From Flavobacteriaceae bacterium (GTDB lineage: Bacteria; Bacteroidota; Bacteroidia; Flavobacteriales; Flavobacteriaceae), in the NCBI GenBank assembly GCA_009827225.1, contig WUAI01000003.1, forward strand, positions 62,001 through 126,000: a stretch of 64,000 nt of DNA. The letters are read 5' to 3'. Positions 46,815-57,305 of this stretch are shown piece after piece (positions within the stretch are counted from its first letter, which is position 1; every line of letters begins with the position of its first letter). A program made the translations under genes and the position numbers. Below the pieces are notes generated by a model. The model was not told the origin of the DNA. It saw only the letters and a list, made by a program, of their open reading frames with translations, and made no database searches.

Positions 46815-47396
46815 ATGATTACCCATATTCAGGGAAGACTAATTGAGAAAAGCCCTACCGATGTTGTCATAGACTGTAATGGTGTGGGTTATTTTTTGAA
46901 CATTTCGTTGCATACATTTTCACAACTCCCCGGCGATGAAAATGTCAAGTTATACACGCACTTATTAGTTCGGGAAGATGCACATACTTTGTATGGCTTT
47001 TCCAGTGTTATTGAGCGCGAAATATTCAGACTGTTATTGTCTGTTTCGGGTATCGGTGCCAGCACGGCCAGAACTATGCTTTCATCGTTAACTCCGGAAC
47101 AGGTAAGGGAGGCTATCGCCAGTGAGGATGTAGCCACCATTCAGTCTGTAAAAGGAATTGGGGCAAAAACAGCACAAAGAGCAGTTTTAGATTTGAAGGA
47201 TAAAATCTTAAAAGTGTATGGAATGACGGCTATTTCTGCCGTTTCAAGCAATACGAATAAGAATGAAGCGTTATCAGCTTTGGAGACTCTTGGTTTCGCA
47301 AGAAAGCAGGCCGAAAAAGCATGCGATAAAGTGATTAAAGATGATCCTCAGGCAACCGTAGAAACCATCATAAAACTTGCTTTAAAAAATTTGTAA
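46815..47396 (+). CDS. ruvA: Holliday junction DNA helicase subunit RuvA
   Basis: Encodes 193 residues. RuvA binds the four-way junction and loads RuvB. Order: OB-fold domain (ITHIQGRLIEKSPTDVVIDC, VGYFLNISLHTFSQL), HhH domain (LLSVSGIGASTARTMLSSLT and IQSVKGIGAKTAQRAVLDLK), then the flexible linker and C-terminal RuvB-binding helices (NEALSALETLGFARKQAEKA). Only 3 bp separate its stop from the sprA start, so the two are co-transcribed. Confidence 0.97.
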   Translation: MITHIQGRLIEKSPTDVVIDCNGVGYFLNISLHTFSQLPGDENVKLYTHLLVREDAHTLYGFSSVIEREIFRLLLSVSGIGASTARTMLSSLTPEQVREAIASEDVATIQSVKGIGAKTAQRAVLDLKDKILKVYGMTAISAVSSNTNKNEALSALETLGFARKQAEKACDKVIKDDPQATVETIIKLALKNL

Positions 47397-47399
47397 AAA

Positions 47400-50300
47400 T
47401 TGAGCGCAAAAAACTACTCTACTAAACATAGCTTAGCTACCCTTATATTTTTCGGACTTTTTCTCTTCGGAAGCCTCGCCGCCTATTCACAGGATTCTAC
47501 GGCAACAGGATTTGATCAGGGGCGAATGGATCTTCCCGATCCTACGAGTATTCAGGATTTATACGAATACGACCCCATCACCGAAATGTATATCCTGAAC
47601 CGAACCCTCGGGGATTTCAATATTTCTTATCCGGTGATCCTTACGCCTGACGAGTACCAGGAATTGGTTTTGAAAGAGCAAATGAAGGCTTACTTCAAAG
47701 AAAAGATTGATGCTGCCGACGGACGAAAAGAAGGATCGGAAGAAGCTCAGAAGAATTTGTTGCCTACTTTTTACGTGAATTCCAGTTTTTTCGAATCAGT
47801 GTTCGGAGGAAATACTATAGAAGTGATTCCGCAGGGTACCGTGGAGATGGATCTTGGAATACTTTTTACCAAACAAGACAATCCGCAATTCTCCCCAAGA
47901 AACCGAAGTAACCTGTCCTTCGACTTTGATCAAAGAATCAGTCTTAGTTTATTGGGTAAAGTGGGTGAGCGCCTCCAGGTAACTGCAAATTACGACACAC
48001 AGTCGACCTTCGACTTTCAGAATATCATCAAATTGGAATATACTCCCACAGAGGATGACATCATTCAAAAGATCGAAGTGGGTAACGTAGCAATGCCTCT
48101 GAACAGTACACTTATACAGGGTGCTCAGAGTCTGTTTGGTGTGAAAACACAGTTGCAGTTTGGAAAGACCACGATAACCGGAGTATTTTCTGAACAGCAA
48201 TCCGAGACGCGATCGGTAGTGGCAGAAGGAGGAGCGACAATAACCGATTTCGAGTTGTTTGCCCTGGATTATGACGAAAATCGACACTTCTTCCTTTCGC
48301 ATTATTTCCGCGACAACTATGATCGGGTTTTGGCACAATATCCATTCATTAACTCTAATGTACAGATCACGCGTGCAGAGGTATGGATTACCAATCGAAA
48401 CAATACCATCAATAACGTACGTAATATTATTGCCTTACAGGATTTGGCGGAAAGTGATCCTACCAACATTGGTTTGAACACCATTCCCGGAGGATTCATC
48501 AACGCCTCCCGAAATGCGTTTCCGGATAACAGCAATAATGATTTTAATCCCTTCGGAATTGATAACCCTGCAGAGCAAAGTATCCTGAATGAATCCATTC
48601 GGGACGTAGCCACAGTACAGGCCGGATTTAGCGGTGTGCCTGTGAGTGATGGGGTAGATTATGTAATACTGGAGAATGCCAGACGTCTGCAACCGAATGA
48701 GTACCAACTGAATTCACAATTGGGATATATTTCTTTGAACCAGCGACTCAATAACGACGAGGTTCTCGGGGTGGCTTTCCAGTTTACCGTTAACGGACAG
48801 GTATACCAGGTTGGTGAGTTTTCCACTGACGGGGTAGAAGCTACCGGTATTGAAAATCCAATTGGAGGAGGAATTCCTAATGAAGGCGAAGGCGAAGGTG
48901 AAGGAGAAGTAGGAATTCCGCAGAACCTTATCGTGAAACTTCTGAAGAGTAATATCACCATCGTGGAAGAACCGGTTTGGGATATCATGATGAAGAACAT
49001 TTATCCGATCGGCGCCTTTCAGTTAGAGCAGGAAGATTTCAGGTTAAATATACTTTACACCGATCCCTCACCCGTGAACTACATCACTCCTGCAGACGGA
49101 ACCACCGAGTTTCCCTATGAGGATTTACCGGATGATGTGATTGCAGATGACGAGATTCTGTTGGACGAAGTACTCCTTCGTGTTTTCAATCTGGATCGTT
49201 TGAATTTCAACAATGATCCTCAACAGGGAGGAGATGGTTTCTTTGACTTCTATCCGGGGATAACGGTCGATCAACAAAACGGGCGGATCATTTTTACCTC
49301 TGTGGAACCCTTTGGGGAATATCTGTTTGACAAATTAGATGGCCCGGGAGGCACACAGGATTACGACATTCCATCGACGTATAATGCCAACCAAAACAAA
49401 TACGTGTTTCGAACCATGTACGAATCTACTAAGATTCAAGCGGAGCAAATAGATAGTGATAAAAACAAATTCCAACTGAGAGGAACCTACAAGTCTACCG
49501 GAGCAGATGGAATCCCAATTGGTGCTTTCAATATTCCTCAAGGTTCTGTTACCGTAACTGCCGGGGGAAGAACCCTTGTTGAAGGGGTAGATTATACGGT
49601 AAACTACCAGTTAGGACGAGTGCAGATCCTGGACCCTGCCTTGCTGAACTCCAATACTCCGATCAACATTACGACGGAGAATAATACACTATTCGGGCAG
49701 CAAACACGCCGTTTCACGGGTCTTGATGTACAGCATAGATTCAGTGATAAGTTACAAGTAGGAGGTACCTATTTAAATTTAAATGAACGACCGCTGACGC
49801 AGAAGGCAGCCTTCCAGAATGAACCCATTAACAACACTATGTTTGGGGTGAACGTACAGTATTCAACGGAAGTTCCCTTCCTGACAAGACTTGCCAATAA
49901 ACTACCGAATATCGACACCGATGTGGAATCTAACCTGGCGGTGCGAGGTGAGTTCGCCTACTTATTGCCAGGTGCTCCTAAAGTATCCGATTTTGACGGT
50001 AAGACAACCGCGTATGTGGATGACTTTGAGGCGGCTCAAACAGCATTGGATATCAGTTCGGCGCTTACATGGAGTTTATCCAGTGTGCCTATCGGACTGG
50101 GAGGAGAACTTGGAAACAATGATCTGTCCTCTAACTATAATCGGGCAAAACTTGCCTGGTATACGATCGACCCGATCTTTTACAGTTCCCAACGACCTGA
50201 AGGAATTACGGATGAAGACTTATCCAATCCTTTCACTCGAAGGGTGTTCCGGGATGAGATCTTCCCTGATCAGGACATCATCCAGGGTCAGACACAGGCA

Positions 50301-53300
50301 CTGTTTACACTCGATTTAGCATTTTACCCGGAGCAGCGTGGGCCTTATAACTACAACCCGGCGGCAGCAGGAAGTAACACACTTCCTAATCCGGAAGCTC
50401 GTTTTGGTGGGGTTTCACGACAATTGACTACTACCGATTTTGAGAGATCCAATGTAGAATACATCCAGTTCTGGTTGATGGATCCTTTCATTTACGACGA
50501 GAACATCAATAACAGTGGAGGTAAACTAACTTTCAACCTTGGTAATATTTCTGAAGATGTACTGAAGGATGGTAGAAAGCAATATGAGAACGGTTTGCCC
50601 GAAGATGGAGGAACCCTTAATACCATAGAGACCAACTGGGGTAAAGTTCCAGCCAACCAGTCGTTGATCTATACATTCAACACCACCGGACAGGAACGTG
50701 TGAATCAGGATGTAGGATTTGACGGACTGAGTGATGCCCAGGAGGTAGCGAAGTTCCCTGCGTTCTCGAATTTACCTGATCCTTCCAATGATAATTACAC
50801 ATATTTCTTACAAGCGGAAGGGTCTATTTTGGATCGTTACCTGTTGTTTAACGGTAACGATGGAAACTCCCCCGAAACCCTTACAAATACCAACCGAGGA
50901 TCGAATGCACAACCGGATGTAGAGGATATCAACCGTGATAATACCATGAATACGGTGGATAGTTACTTTGAATATGAGATAGATGTCGTTCCCGGAATGG
51001 ACGAGAATAATAGCCGTTTCGTGACGGATGTTAAAGAGATTACAGTAACGACTCAGAACAATAACGATATTCCGGTTCGTTGGATCCAGTTTAGAATTCC
51101 GATCAGTGATTACGATAATGCCATTAATGGTATTTCCGATTTCAGATCCATTCGCTTTATGAGAATGTATATGTCTGGATTTGCACAGGAAACAGTATTG
51201 CGTATGGGGACTTTGGAGCTATTCCGAGGTGACTACAGAAGATACCAGGAAAGTCTGGACCGGGCGGATCTGGAAGACAATATCAACGATGACACCACCT
51301 TCGAGAACGAAGCCGTTGGTGTAATCCAGAACAGTAACTATATCATTCCTCCCGGAGTATTCCGTGAAGAATTAAATAACAATAACAACATTATTCGTCA
51401 GGATGAGCAATCACTGTCCCTTAGAGTATGTGATCTGGAGCCGGGTGATGCACGTGCTGTATATAAGAATTTCAATGTGGATATGCGACAGTATAAGAAC
51501 CTGGAAATGTTTATGCACGTTGAAAGTTTAGAGGACCAGACTTTGCTGGGAGACGATCAATTGGCAGCATTCATTCGATTGGGAACGGATCTCAATACAG
51601 CATTCTACGAGATCGAAATTCCGTTAAAGGTGTCGCCAAATTTACCGAACCCTACCGATTCAGATGGAGATGTGGTTTGGCCGATCGAAAACCGCTTGTT
51701 ACTTCCACTGGAATCGCTTCAGCAGATAAAAAGTATTGCATCCAGCTCCAACCAGGAAGGGTTATTGCCAGCCGATGCGACTGGAGTACGTTATGCCGCC
51801 GATGGAGTTATTACCGGAGGGGGAGGAGATTATCGATATGGAATTAGAGGGAATCCGAGTTTCGGAAATGTGCGAGTGATCATGATTGGGCTTAGAAACG
51901 TATCGAATTCTCAAATTTGCGGTGAGGCGTGGTTCAACGAATTGCGTTTGTCTGAATTAGAGAACAAAGGGGGTTGGGCAGCAGTGGCTAACCTGGACGC
52001 GAATATGGCCGATTTTGCCAACATCAGTGCTACGGGTAGAGTGAGCACCATCGGATTTGGATCTATTGAACAAGGTCCGAATCAAAGAAGTCTGGAGGAT
52101 CAGGCGATTTATGATGTGGTAACGAATTTTAATTTAGGTCAGTTGTTACCTCAGAAATGGGGAATCAACCTGCCTTTTAATTATGCGTTTGGTGAAGAAT
52201 TCATCACGCCAAAATTCGATCCGGAACTACAGGATATCGAGTTGGATGATCGTATAGATGCCGAGACAGATGAAACCTTGAAAGATGTTTATAAGGATCA
52301 GGCCGTAGATTATACCAAACGACAGAGTATCAACTTTATCGGGGTGCGTAAAGAGCGCACTGGAGAAGGCAAACCAATGCCATACGATATAGAGAATTTC
52401 ACCTTCTCTTATTCATACAACCAGATCGATCATAACGATTTTGAGATCGAGGAATCTATCGATCAGAACGTTAGATTGGGTGGGACTTATAACTATAGTT
52501 TCCCGCAAAAACCGATTGAGCCATTTAAGAAGAGTGATTCCTTGTTCAATGGAAAGTACTGGCAGTTCCTGAAGGATCTGAATTTCAATCCGCTGCCCAG
52601 TAATATTGCTATAAGCTCTAATATTATAAGACAATATAACGAGCAGAAGTTCCGGGAATTGAACCTTCTGCCCGGGAACATAGGATTACCTACGTTGTAT
52701 CAAAGAAATTTCTTATTCGACTGGCAGTATACCATTAATTATAACCTTACGAAATCGCTGCGTTTCAACTTTAATGCGGCCAATAACCGTATCGTAAACA
52801 ATTATATCCAGGACGGAATCGTGGACAATTCGATTGGGATATGGGACGGGTTCTTCGAAGTAGGAGACCCCAACCAGCACTTCCAATCACTGCAATTGAA
52901 TTATGACCTTCCTACGGCCAAATTCCCATTCCTAAAATGGATTAGAGCGACCTATTCATACCAGGGGGATTATCAATGGCAAGATGGTAGTGATCTATTC
53001 AACAATATTGAGATTCCGTTAAGTGATGGTACCACCGAAGTGTTTAATCTCGGTAATTCAATTCAGAATGCGAGTACACACAGGATCAACTCGACCCTCG
53101 ATATGAATAGTTTCTATCGATATATAGGCCTTACCAAAATCACACAAAGCAAGCCAAGAGCCAATAGAGAAGGAGGCGGAGGTGGCCCAGGTGGTCGTGG
53201 TGGAGAAGGTGCCGGTGGAGAAGGTGCTGGTGGAAAAGGCGGAGATGGAGACGGTAAAGGTAAGGAGAGTGCCAATGAAAAGACCGGGGGTGCGAATAAG

Positions 53301-54749
53301 CGAGAGCAAATTGCACGCCAGGGTAGTGGCGGACTTCGAGGAGGTAGTGGAGCCGGAGGATCTTCCGGAACGCTCCGTGCCGGAGACAAAGCGATCAATA
53401 CCTTGATTGGGCTTGCTACCGCCGTGAAGAAGATTCAATTCAATTACCAGGAAAACCAAGGGATCTTCCTTCCGGGATATCAGCCTTCGATAGGTTTTGC
53501 AGGATCATTGAAACCAACTACCGGATTCGTATTCGGAAGTCAGGCGGAGATCCGAGACCTGGCCGCTCGAAAAGGATGGTTAACCCTATACCCCGAGTTC
53601 AACGAACAGTACACTGAGGTGGAGAGCAGGCAATTGGATGTCCAGGCGAATATTGAATTATTACCGGATCTAAAGTTAGACCTGAATGGAAGCCGAGTGT
53701 ATTCTGAAAACTATGCGGAGAACTACATCGTAGAAAACGATCTGTATCGTTCACTTACACCGAATACCTTCGGAAACTTTAATATTTCAACCATACTCAT
53801 AAAAACTGCATTTGGAAGTAGTGATGAGAATGGATCGGCGGCTTTCGATGATTTCAGAAATAATCGAATTGTCATTGCCGACCGACTGGCAAGAGAATTT
53901 GAAGCCAACAATCCGGGAATCTATCAATATGAGATCGATGAAGAGACCGGTTATCCGGTAGGATTCGGCCCCACGAGTCAGAATGTATTATTAGCCTCAT
54001 TCCTTTCAGCGTACAAAGGATCCGATGCCTCCAAGGAAAAAACGGGAATCCTCAGAGACATTCCACTTCCAAACTGGGATCTGAAGTATACCGGTTTGAT
54101 GAATATCAAATGGTTCAAGAAGAACTTCAAGCGATTCTCTATTCAGCATGGATATCGCTCATCCTATACCGTGAATTCGTTCCAGACCAACCTGGACTTT
54201 GATAGCGCAGATCCTACGGCCATCGACCAATCGGGGAATTTTAAAAGTGAGATCTTCCTGAACAATGTGAATCTTACAGAACAATTCTCTCCGTTGATTC
54301 GAGTGGATTTCGAAATGCAGAATTCCATTAAGATACTTGCTGAGTATAGAAAAGACAGGGCCTTGTCTTTGAGTTTTGCGAACAACTTATTGACGGAAAT
54401 TCAAGGGGATGAGATCATTCTTGGACTGGGATATCGAATCAAGGACTTAAAGATCGGGACCAATTTCGGAGGAAAGAAAAAGATCATCACTAGTGATCTT
54501 AACTTTAAGATGGATCTTTCGGTACGTGATAACAAGACTATCATTCGTTACCTGGATATCAATAATAACCAGACCACAGCGGGTCAAACAATTTACGGTT
54601 TACAGTTCTCGGCAGATTATGCCCTTAGCAAGAACCTTACGGCGCTGTTCTATTATGATCATACGTTCTCGGAATATGCCATCTCTACTGCATTCCCGCA
54701 AACCACTATTCGAAGTGGAATCACCCTTCGATACAATTTTGGAAACTAA
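47400..54749 (+). CDS. sprA: Cell surface/type IX secretion translocon protein SprA
   Basis: Encodes 2449 residues from TTG 47400 (no nearby ATG); a signal peptide ends near LAAYSQ at residue 31. SprA is the giant outer-membrane barrel that forms the type IX secretion channel and is needed for gliding in Flavobacterium. Family landmarks: PTFYVNSSFFESVFGGNTIE near the start, NRSNLSFDFDQRISLSLLGK, ERLQVTANYDTQSTFDFQN, TAYVDDFEAAQTALDISSAL, FTFSYSYNQIDHNDFEIE, and the C-terminal ending FPQTTIRSGITLRYNFGN. A Gly-rich, low-complexity loop (about 1920-1995; GGGGGPGGRGGEGAGGEG and on) interrupts the C-terminal barrel part and looks like a variable surface loop. Length fits the family (2300-2500). 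Neighbours gcvH to remB match the order recalled from F. johnsoniae. Confidence 0.95.
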   Translation: MSAKNYSTKHSLATLIFFGLFLFGSLAAYSQDSTATGFDQGRMDLPDPTSIQDLYEYDPITEMYILNRTLGDFNISYPVILTPDEYQELVLKEQMKAYFKEKIDAADGRKEGSEEAQKNLLPTFYVNSSFFESVFGGNTIEVIPQGTVEMDLGILFTKQDNPQFSPRNRSNLSFDFDQRISLSLLGKVGERLQVTANYDTQSTFDFQNIIKLEYTPTEDDIIQKIEVGNVAMPLNSTLIQGAQSLFGVKTQLQFGKTTITGVFSEQQSETRSVVAEGGATITDFELFALDYDENRHFFLSHYFRDNYDRVLAQYPFINSNVQITRAEVWITNRNNTINNVRNIIALQDLAESDPTNIGLNTIPGGFINASRNAFPDNSNNDFNPFGIDNPAEQSILNESIRDVATVQAGFSGVPVSDGVDYVILENARRLQPNEYQLNSQLGYISLNQRLNNDEVLGVAFQFTVNGQVYQVGEFSTDGVEATGIENPIGGGIPNEGEGEGEGEVGIPQNLIVKLLKSNITIVEEPVWDIMMKNIYPIGAFQLEQEDFRLNILYTDPSPVNYITPADGTTEFPYEDLPDDVIADDEILLDEVLLRVFNLDRLNFNNDPQQGGDGFFDFYPGITVDQQNGRIIFTSVEPFGEYLFDKLDGPGGTQDYDIPSTYNANQNKYVFRTMYESTKIQAEQIDSDKNKFQLRGTYKSTGADGIPIGAFNIPQGSVTVTAGGRTLVEGVDYTVNYQLGRVQILDPALLNSNTPINITTENNTLFGQQTRRFTGLDVQHRFSDKLQVGGTYLNLNERPLTQKAAFQNEPINNTMFGVNVQYSTEVPFLTRLANKLPNIDTDVESNLAVRGEFAYLLPGAPKVSDFDGKTTAYVDDFEAAQTALDISSALTWSLSSVPIGLGGELGNNDLSSNYNRAKLAWYTIDPIFYSSQRPEGITDEDLSNPFTRRVFRDEIFPDQDIIQGQTQALFTLDLAFYPEQRGPYNYNPAAAGSNTLPNPEARFGGVSRQLTTTDFERSNVEYIQFWLMDPFIYDENINNSGGKLTFNLGNISEDVLKDGRKQYENGLPEDGGTLNTIETNWGKVPANQSLIYTFNTTGQERVNQDVGFDGLSDAQEVAKFPAFSNLPDPSNDNYTYFLQAEGSILDRYLLFNGNDGNSPETLTNTNRGSNAQPDVEDINRDNTMNTVDSYFEYEIDVVPGMDENNSRFVTDVKEITVTTQNNNDIPVRWIQFRIPISDYDNAINGISDFRSIRFMRMYMSGFAQETVLRMGTLELFRGDYRRYQESLDRADLEDNINDDTTFENEAVGVIQNSNYIIPPGVFREELNNNNNIIRQDEQSLSLRVCDLEPGDARAVYKNFNVDMRQYKNLEMFMHVESLEDQTLLGDDQLAAFIRLGTDLNTAFYEIEIPLKVSPNLPNPTDSDGDVVWPIENRLLLPLESLQQIKSIASSSNQEGLLPADATGVRYAADGVITGGGGDYRYGIRGNPSFGNVRVIMIGLRNVSNSQICGEAWFNELRLSELENKGGWAAVANLDANMADFANISATGRVSTIGFGSIEQGPNQRSLEDQAIYDVVTNFNLGQLLPQKWGINLPFNYAFGEEFITPKFDPELQDIELDDRIDAETDETLKDVYKDQAVDYTKRQSINFIGVRKERTGEGKPMPYDIENFTFSYSYNQIDHNDFEIEESIDQNVRLGGTYNYSFPQKPIEPFKKSDSLFNGKYWQFLKDLNFNPLPSNIAISSNIIRQYNEQKFRELNLLPGNIGLPTLYQRNFLFDWQYTINYNLTKSLRFNFNAANNRIVNNYIQDGIVDNSIGIWDGFFEVGDPNQHFQSLQLNYDLPTAKFPFLKWIRATYSYQGDYQWQDGSDLFNNIEIPLSDGTTEVFNLGNSIQNASTHRINSTLDMNSFYRYIGLTKITQSKPRANREGGGGGPGGRGGEGAGGEGAGGKGGDGDGKGKESANEKTGGANKREQIARQGSGGLRGGSGAGGSSGTLRAGDKAINTLIGLATAVKKIQFNYQENQGIFLPGYQPSIGFAGSLKPTTGFVFGSQAEIRDLAARKGWLTLYPEFNEQYTEVESRQLDVQANIELLPDLKLDLNGSRVYSENYAENYIVENDLYRSLTPNTFGNFNISTILIKTAFGSSDENGSAAFDDFRNNRIVIADRLAREFEANNPGIYQYEIDEETGYPVGFGPTSQNVLLASFLSAYKGSDASKEKTGILRDIPLPNWDLKYTGLMNIKWFKKNFKRFSIQHGYRSSYTVNSFQTNLDFDSADPTAIDQSGNFKSEIFLNNVNLTEQFSPLIRVDFEMQNSIKILAEYRKDRALSLSFANNLLTEIQGDEIILGLGYRIKDLKIGTNFGGKKKIITSDLNFKMDLSVRDNKTIIRYLDINNNQTTAGQTIYGLQFSADYALSKNLTALFYYDHTFSEYAISTAFPQTTIRSGITLRYNFGN

Positions 54750-54776
54750 ATCACAACTAAATACAAGTAGCTTATC

Positions 54777-55157
54777 ATGAATATACCTTCAGATTTAAAA
54801 TATACAAAAGACCATGAATGGATTCGCCTCGAAGGCGATGTTGCCGTTGTTGGAATCACCGATTTTGCCCAAGGTGAATTGGGAGATATTGTCTTTGTGG
54901 AAGTTGAGACTCTGGATGAAACTTTGGATCAGGAAGAAGTTTTTGGTACAGTAGAAGCGGTAAAAACCGTTTCTGATCTATTCATGCCCCTTTCTGGAGA
55001 GATCATTGAATTCAACGATTCTCTTGAATCTGAACCTGAAAAAGTGAATAGTGACGCCTATGGAGAAGGATGGATGATCAAGATTAAAATTTCGAATCCT
55101 GATGAGTTGGAAGGTCTTTTAGATGATGCGGGTTATAAAGAAATTATTGGCGCCTAA
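54777..55157 (+). CDS. gcvH: Glycine cleavage system H protein
   Basis: Encodes 126 residues, full length. H protein carries a lipoyl arm between the P, T and L proteins of glycine cleavage. [20 protein letters not shown] and [13 protein letters not shown] (start), lipoyl lysine Lys63 in [20 protein letters not shown], and [17 protein letters not shown] (end). No other gcv gene is near, so this is an isolated copy, as in many flavobacteria. The stop lies inside the next gene: 35-bp overlap. Confidence 0.97.
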   Translation: MNIPSDLKYTKDHEWIRLEGDVAVVGITDFAQGELGDIVFVEVETLDETLDQEEVFGTVEAVKTVSDLFMPLSGEIIEFNDSLESEPEKVNSDAYGEGWMIKIKISNPDELEGLLDDAGYKEIIGA

Positions 55158-55518
55158 ATATCTCCGGACGGCCGGTATTGCTTATACCATACTGGTAACT
55201 GTCCTGTTTTTGATGCCTGCGGGCAATGTGCCTGTTGTCAAGATTCCATTTCTGGATAAGATTATCCATGTTATCATATTTACTTTGCTGGCGTTCTTTT
55301 GGTTATCAACACTGCTGAAAAAGAACCACACATTCAAGAAGGCATTTTGGATTTGCATTGCCATCTGGTTTTATGGCATAATAATTGAACTGTTACAAGA
55401 GAATTTTTTTGATACCAGAAATGCAGATGCCTGGGATATAGTGGCAAATACCACCGGGATCGTGCTAGGGTTTCTCGTATTTGGAAAATTAAAGAGTTAT
55501 TTAACTCTTAAAAATTAA
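55123..55518 (+). CDS. VanZ-like family membrane protein
   Basis: Encodes 131 residues (ATG 55123 or 55126), starting inside gcvH. Four membrane helices with the VanZ-like pattern: [20 protein letters not shown] (helix 2), [20 protein letters not shown] (helix 3, Glu-Gln-rich turn), [17 protein letters not shown] (helix 4). Founding member VanZ gives low teicoplanin resistance; most homologues have unknown function. Translationally coupled to gcvH. Confidence 0.85.
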   Translation: MMRVIKKLLAPKYLRTAGIAYTILVTVLFLMPAGNVPVVKIPFLDKIIHVIIFTLLAFFWLSTLLKKNHTFKKAFWICIAIWFYGIIIELLQENFFDTRNADAWDIVANTTGIVLGFLVFGKLKSYLTLKN

Positions 55519-55577
55519 AATTCGTTTTAAAAAACAGTTGATTTTATATATTTTAGCAATCACTTAAATTCTCTATT

Positions 55578-56300
55578 ATGGAACCAAAGAAAAATCCGAA
55601 AGCAGATATGAGTCGTTGGAGCTCTGTTTACTTCGCTGCGGGACTGGCATTTATGCTATTTATTTCCTGGACAGCAGTAGAATGGAAAACCTATGATAAA
55701 AGTAACTTGATGGGAGATGTTTTGGACGTTGGAGATGATCTTGAAGAAGAGATCCCAATTACACAACAATTGACTCCACCACCTCCACCACCTCCACCAC
55801 CACCAGCTCCGGAGATTATCGAAGTAGTAGAGGATGAAGAAGAAGTTGAAGAAACCATTATTGAGTCTACCGAGACCAATCAAAACGAAGAAATCGTTGA
55901 GATTGAAGAAATTGAAGAGGTAGAAGAGGAAGAAATCGCAGATGTACCTTTCGCAGTTATTGAGAACGTGCCAATTTATCCTGGATGTGAAAATGCAGGA
56001 AACAATGAGGCTAAGAAAAAATGTATGTCTGAAAAAGTTCAGAAATTCGTTCAGAAGAAGTTCGATACTGAATTGGCGAACGATCTAGGATTGGAAGGAA
56101 GACAACGTATCTCTGTTCAATTCAAGATTGACAGAAGTGGAAACGTTGTGAACGTAAGAGCAAGAGCACCACACCCAAGACTCGAGCAAGAGGCTATCAG
56201 TGTTGTGAAGTCACTTCCGAAAATGACTCCTGGAAAGCAGCGCGGGAAAGCCGTTGGTGTACTATATGCACTTCCTATATTGTTCCAGGTAGAAAATTAA
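55578..56300 (+). CDS. Energy transducer TonB family protein
   Basis: Encodes 240 residues. Order: short cytoplasmic start, one membrane helix (about 17-36), then a spacer with a run of ten prolines (about 67-77) and a Glu/Val-rich acidic stretch (about 83-122). The C-terminal TonB domain (about 130-240) reads VPIYPGCENAGNNEAKKKC, QFKIDRSGNVVNVRARAPHP, VVKSLPKMTPGKQRGKAVG. Membrane anchor, Pro spacer and CTD together fit a TonB that transmits proton-motive force to outer-membrane transporters, though no ExbB/ExbD is nearby. The two Cys in the CTD recur in the next two genes. Confidence 0.88.
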   Translation: MEPKKNPKADMSRWSSVYFAAGLAFMLFISWTAVEWKTYDKSNLMGDVLDVGDDLEEEIPITQQLTPPPPPPPPPPAPEIIEVVEDEEEVEETIIESTETNQNEEIVEIEEIEEVEEEEIADVPFAVIENVPIYPGCENAGNNEAKKKCMSEKVQKFVQKKFDTELANDLGLEGRQRISVQFKIDRSGNVVNVRARAPHPRLEQEAISVVKSLPKMTPGKQRGKAVGVLYALPILFQVEN

Positions 56301-56329
56301 TAAGAGGAAATACTCTTAGAACATAAATA

Positions 56330-56362
56330 AATCGCTCCGCATTTGCGGAGCGATTCTTTTTT
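56330..56362 (+). terminator. Intrinsic terminator after the TonB gene
   Basis: Perfect 11-bp stem AATCGCTCCGC (56330-56340) with GCGGAGCGATT (56345-56355), loop ATTT, then a T-run. Confidence 0.92.
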
Positions 56363-56411
56363 GGCACAACCCTTGAAAGATGTAGTGATATAACTCTTAA
56401 ATATAAACACT

Positions 56412-57209
56412 ATGTTACCATCTATTCAAAATGAGGGTAGTACACCATCAAAGGTACTCTCAAAAAGAGAAGAAAAAAAACGAATTAACGTTCGTTGGAA
56501 TTCCGGACTTGCGTTTCAGTTAGGATTAGTAATTAGTATGTTCCTGGTTTTCCTGGTCCTGGAAAGCACCTGGGGCCTCCAGGCTTCGGCCATGTATGAG
56601 CCACCTAAGGAAGTCGACCTTACCGAGATTTCCCTGGATCGCTATGTGCTCGAAACACCACAACTCGAAATTAAACCGGAGACCGTGGTGATTAAGAAAC
56701 GTACCGTGAAGCCAGCGGTAGCATCGAACAAGTTCAAAACTGTTACAAACACTTCTCCCGTAAATGAGACCCCCGTGGCACCTACGGAAATCACTCCGGT
56801 AATGCCGGAAACCGGGATCGAAAAACGGCCTAAACCAAAAAAGAATCTGGTGGCTAATATCAACTCCGTTGAAATAGTTCCGGTCTTTCCGGGTTGCGAA
56901 TCCTTATCCACCAATTTGGAACGAAAGAATTGTATGTCGGATAAGATCCGGGCATTCATCGGGCGTAAATTCGATGTCGATAAATTTACCGACAAGTATT
57001 CCGGGGAACGACAGGTGATCAACGTGCAATTTACCATCGATCACAAAGGAAGTGTAGTCGACATCCTTGCTCGAGCACCGGGGGATGACCTGGAGAACGA
57101 GGCTAAAAGAGTGATTTCAAAGCTTCCAAAGATGCAACCGGGCAGACAATTTAATCAGGCGGTAGACGTGATTTACAGAATTCCTATTGTGTTTAAAGTA
57201 GATTATTAA
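56412..57209 (+). CDS. TonB-like protein, paralogue of the preceding gene
   Basis: Encodes 265 residues. One membrane helix (about 35-60, FQLGLVISMFLVFLVLE), then a spacer with Pro, Thr and Lys (no long proline run) and a C-terminal TonB-like domain: VPVFPGCESLSTNLERKNCM, KIRAFIGRKFDVDKFT, VQFTIDHKGSVVDILARAPG, VISKLPKMQPGRQFNQAVDV. The CTD matches its neighbour position by position, so the pair arose by duplication. Its own terminator and upstream terminator make it a separate unit. May act with a different outer-membrane partner. Confidence 0.85.
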   Translation: MLPSIQNEGSTPSKVLSKREEKKRINVRWNSGLAFQLGLVISMFLVFLVLESTWGLQASAMYEPPKEVDLTEISLDRYVLETPQLEIKPETVVIKKRTVKPAVASNKFKTVTNTSPVNETPVAPTEITPVMPETGIEKRPKPKKNLVANINSVEIVPVFPGCESLSTNLERKNCMSDKIRAFIGRKFDVDKFTDKYSGERQVINVQFTIDHKGSVVDILARAPGDDLENEAKRVISKLPKMQPGRQFNQAVDVIYRIPIVFKVDY

Positions 57210-57220
57210 CAACCATCAAC

Positions 57221-57253
57221 TACCTCTCATCCATCGGGTGAGAGGTAATTTTT
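57221..57253 (+). terminator. Intrinsic terminator
   Basis: Perfect 9-bp stem TACCTCTCA (57221-57229) with TGAGAGGTA (57239-57247), then ATTTTT. Confidence 0.9.
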
Positions 57254-57305
57254 CAAAAAGCATTCAAAAAAACGTATCTTTCGACAAACTAAACGCCCTT
57301 TGTCG

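Noticed and set aside
53058..53459. Leftward frames opposite the SprA Gly-rich loop
   Set aside because: Ser/Thr/Pro-rich artefacts of the glycine codons.
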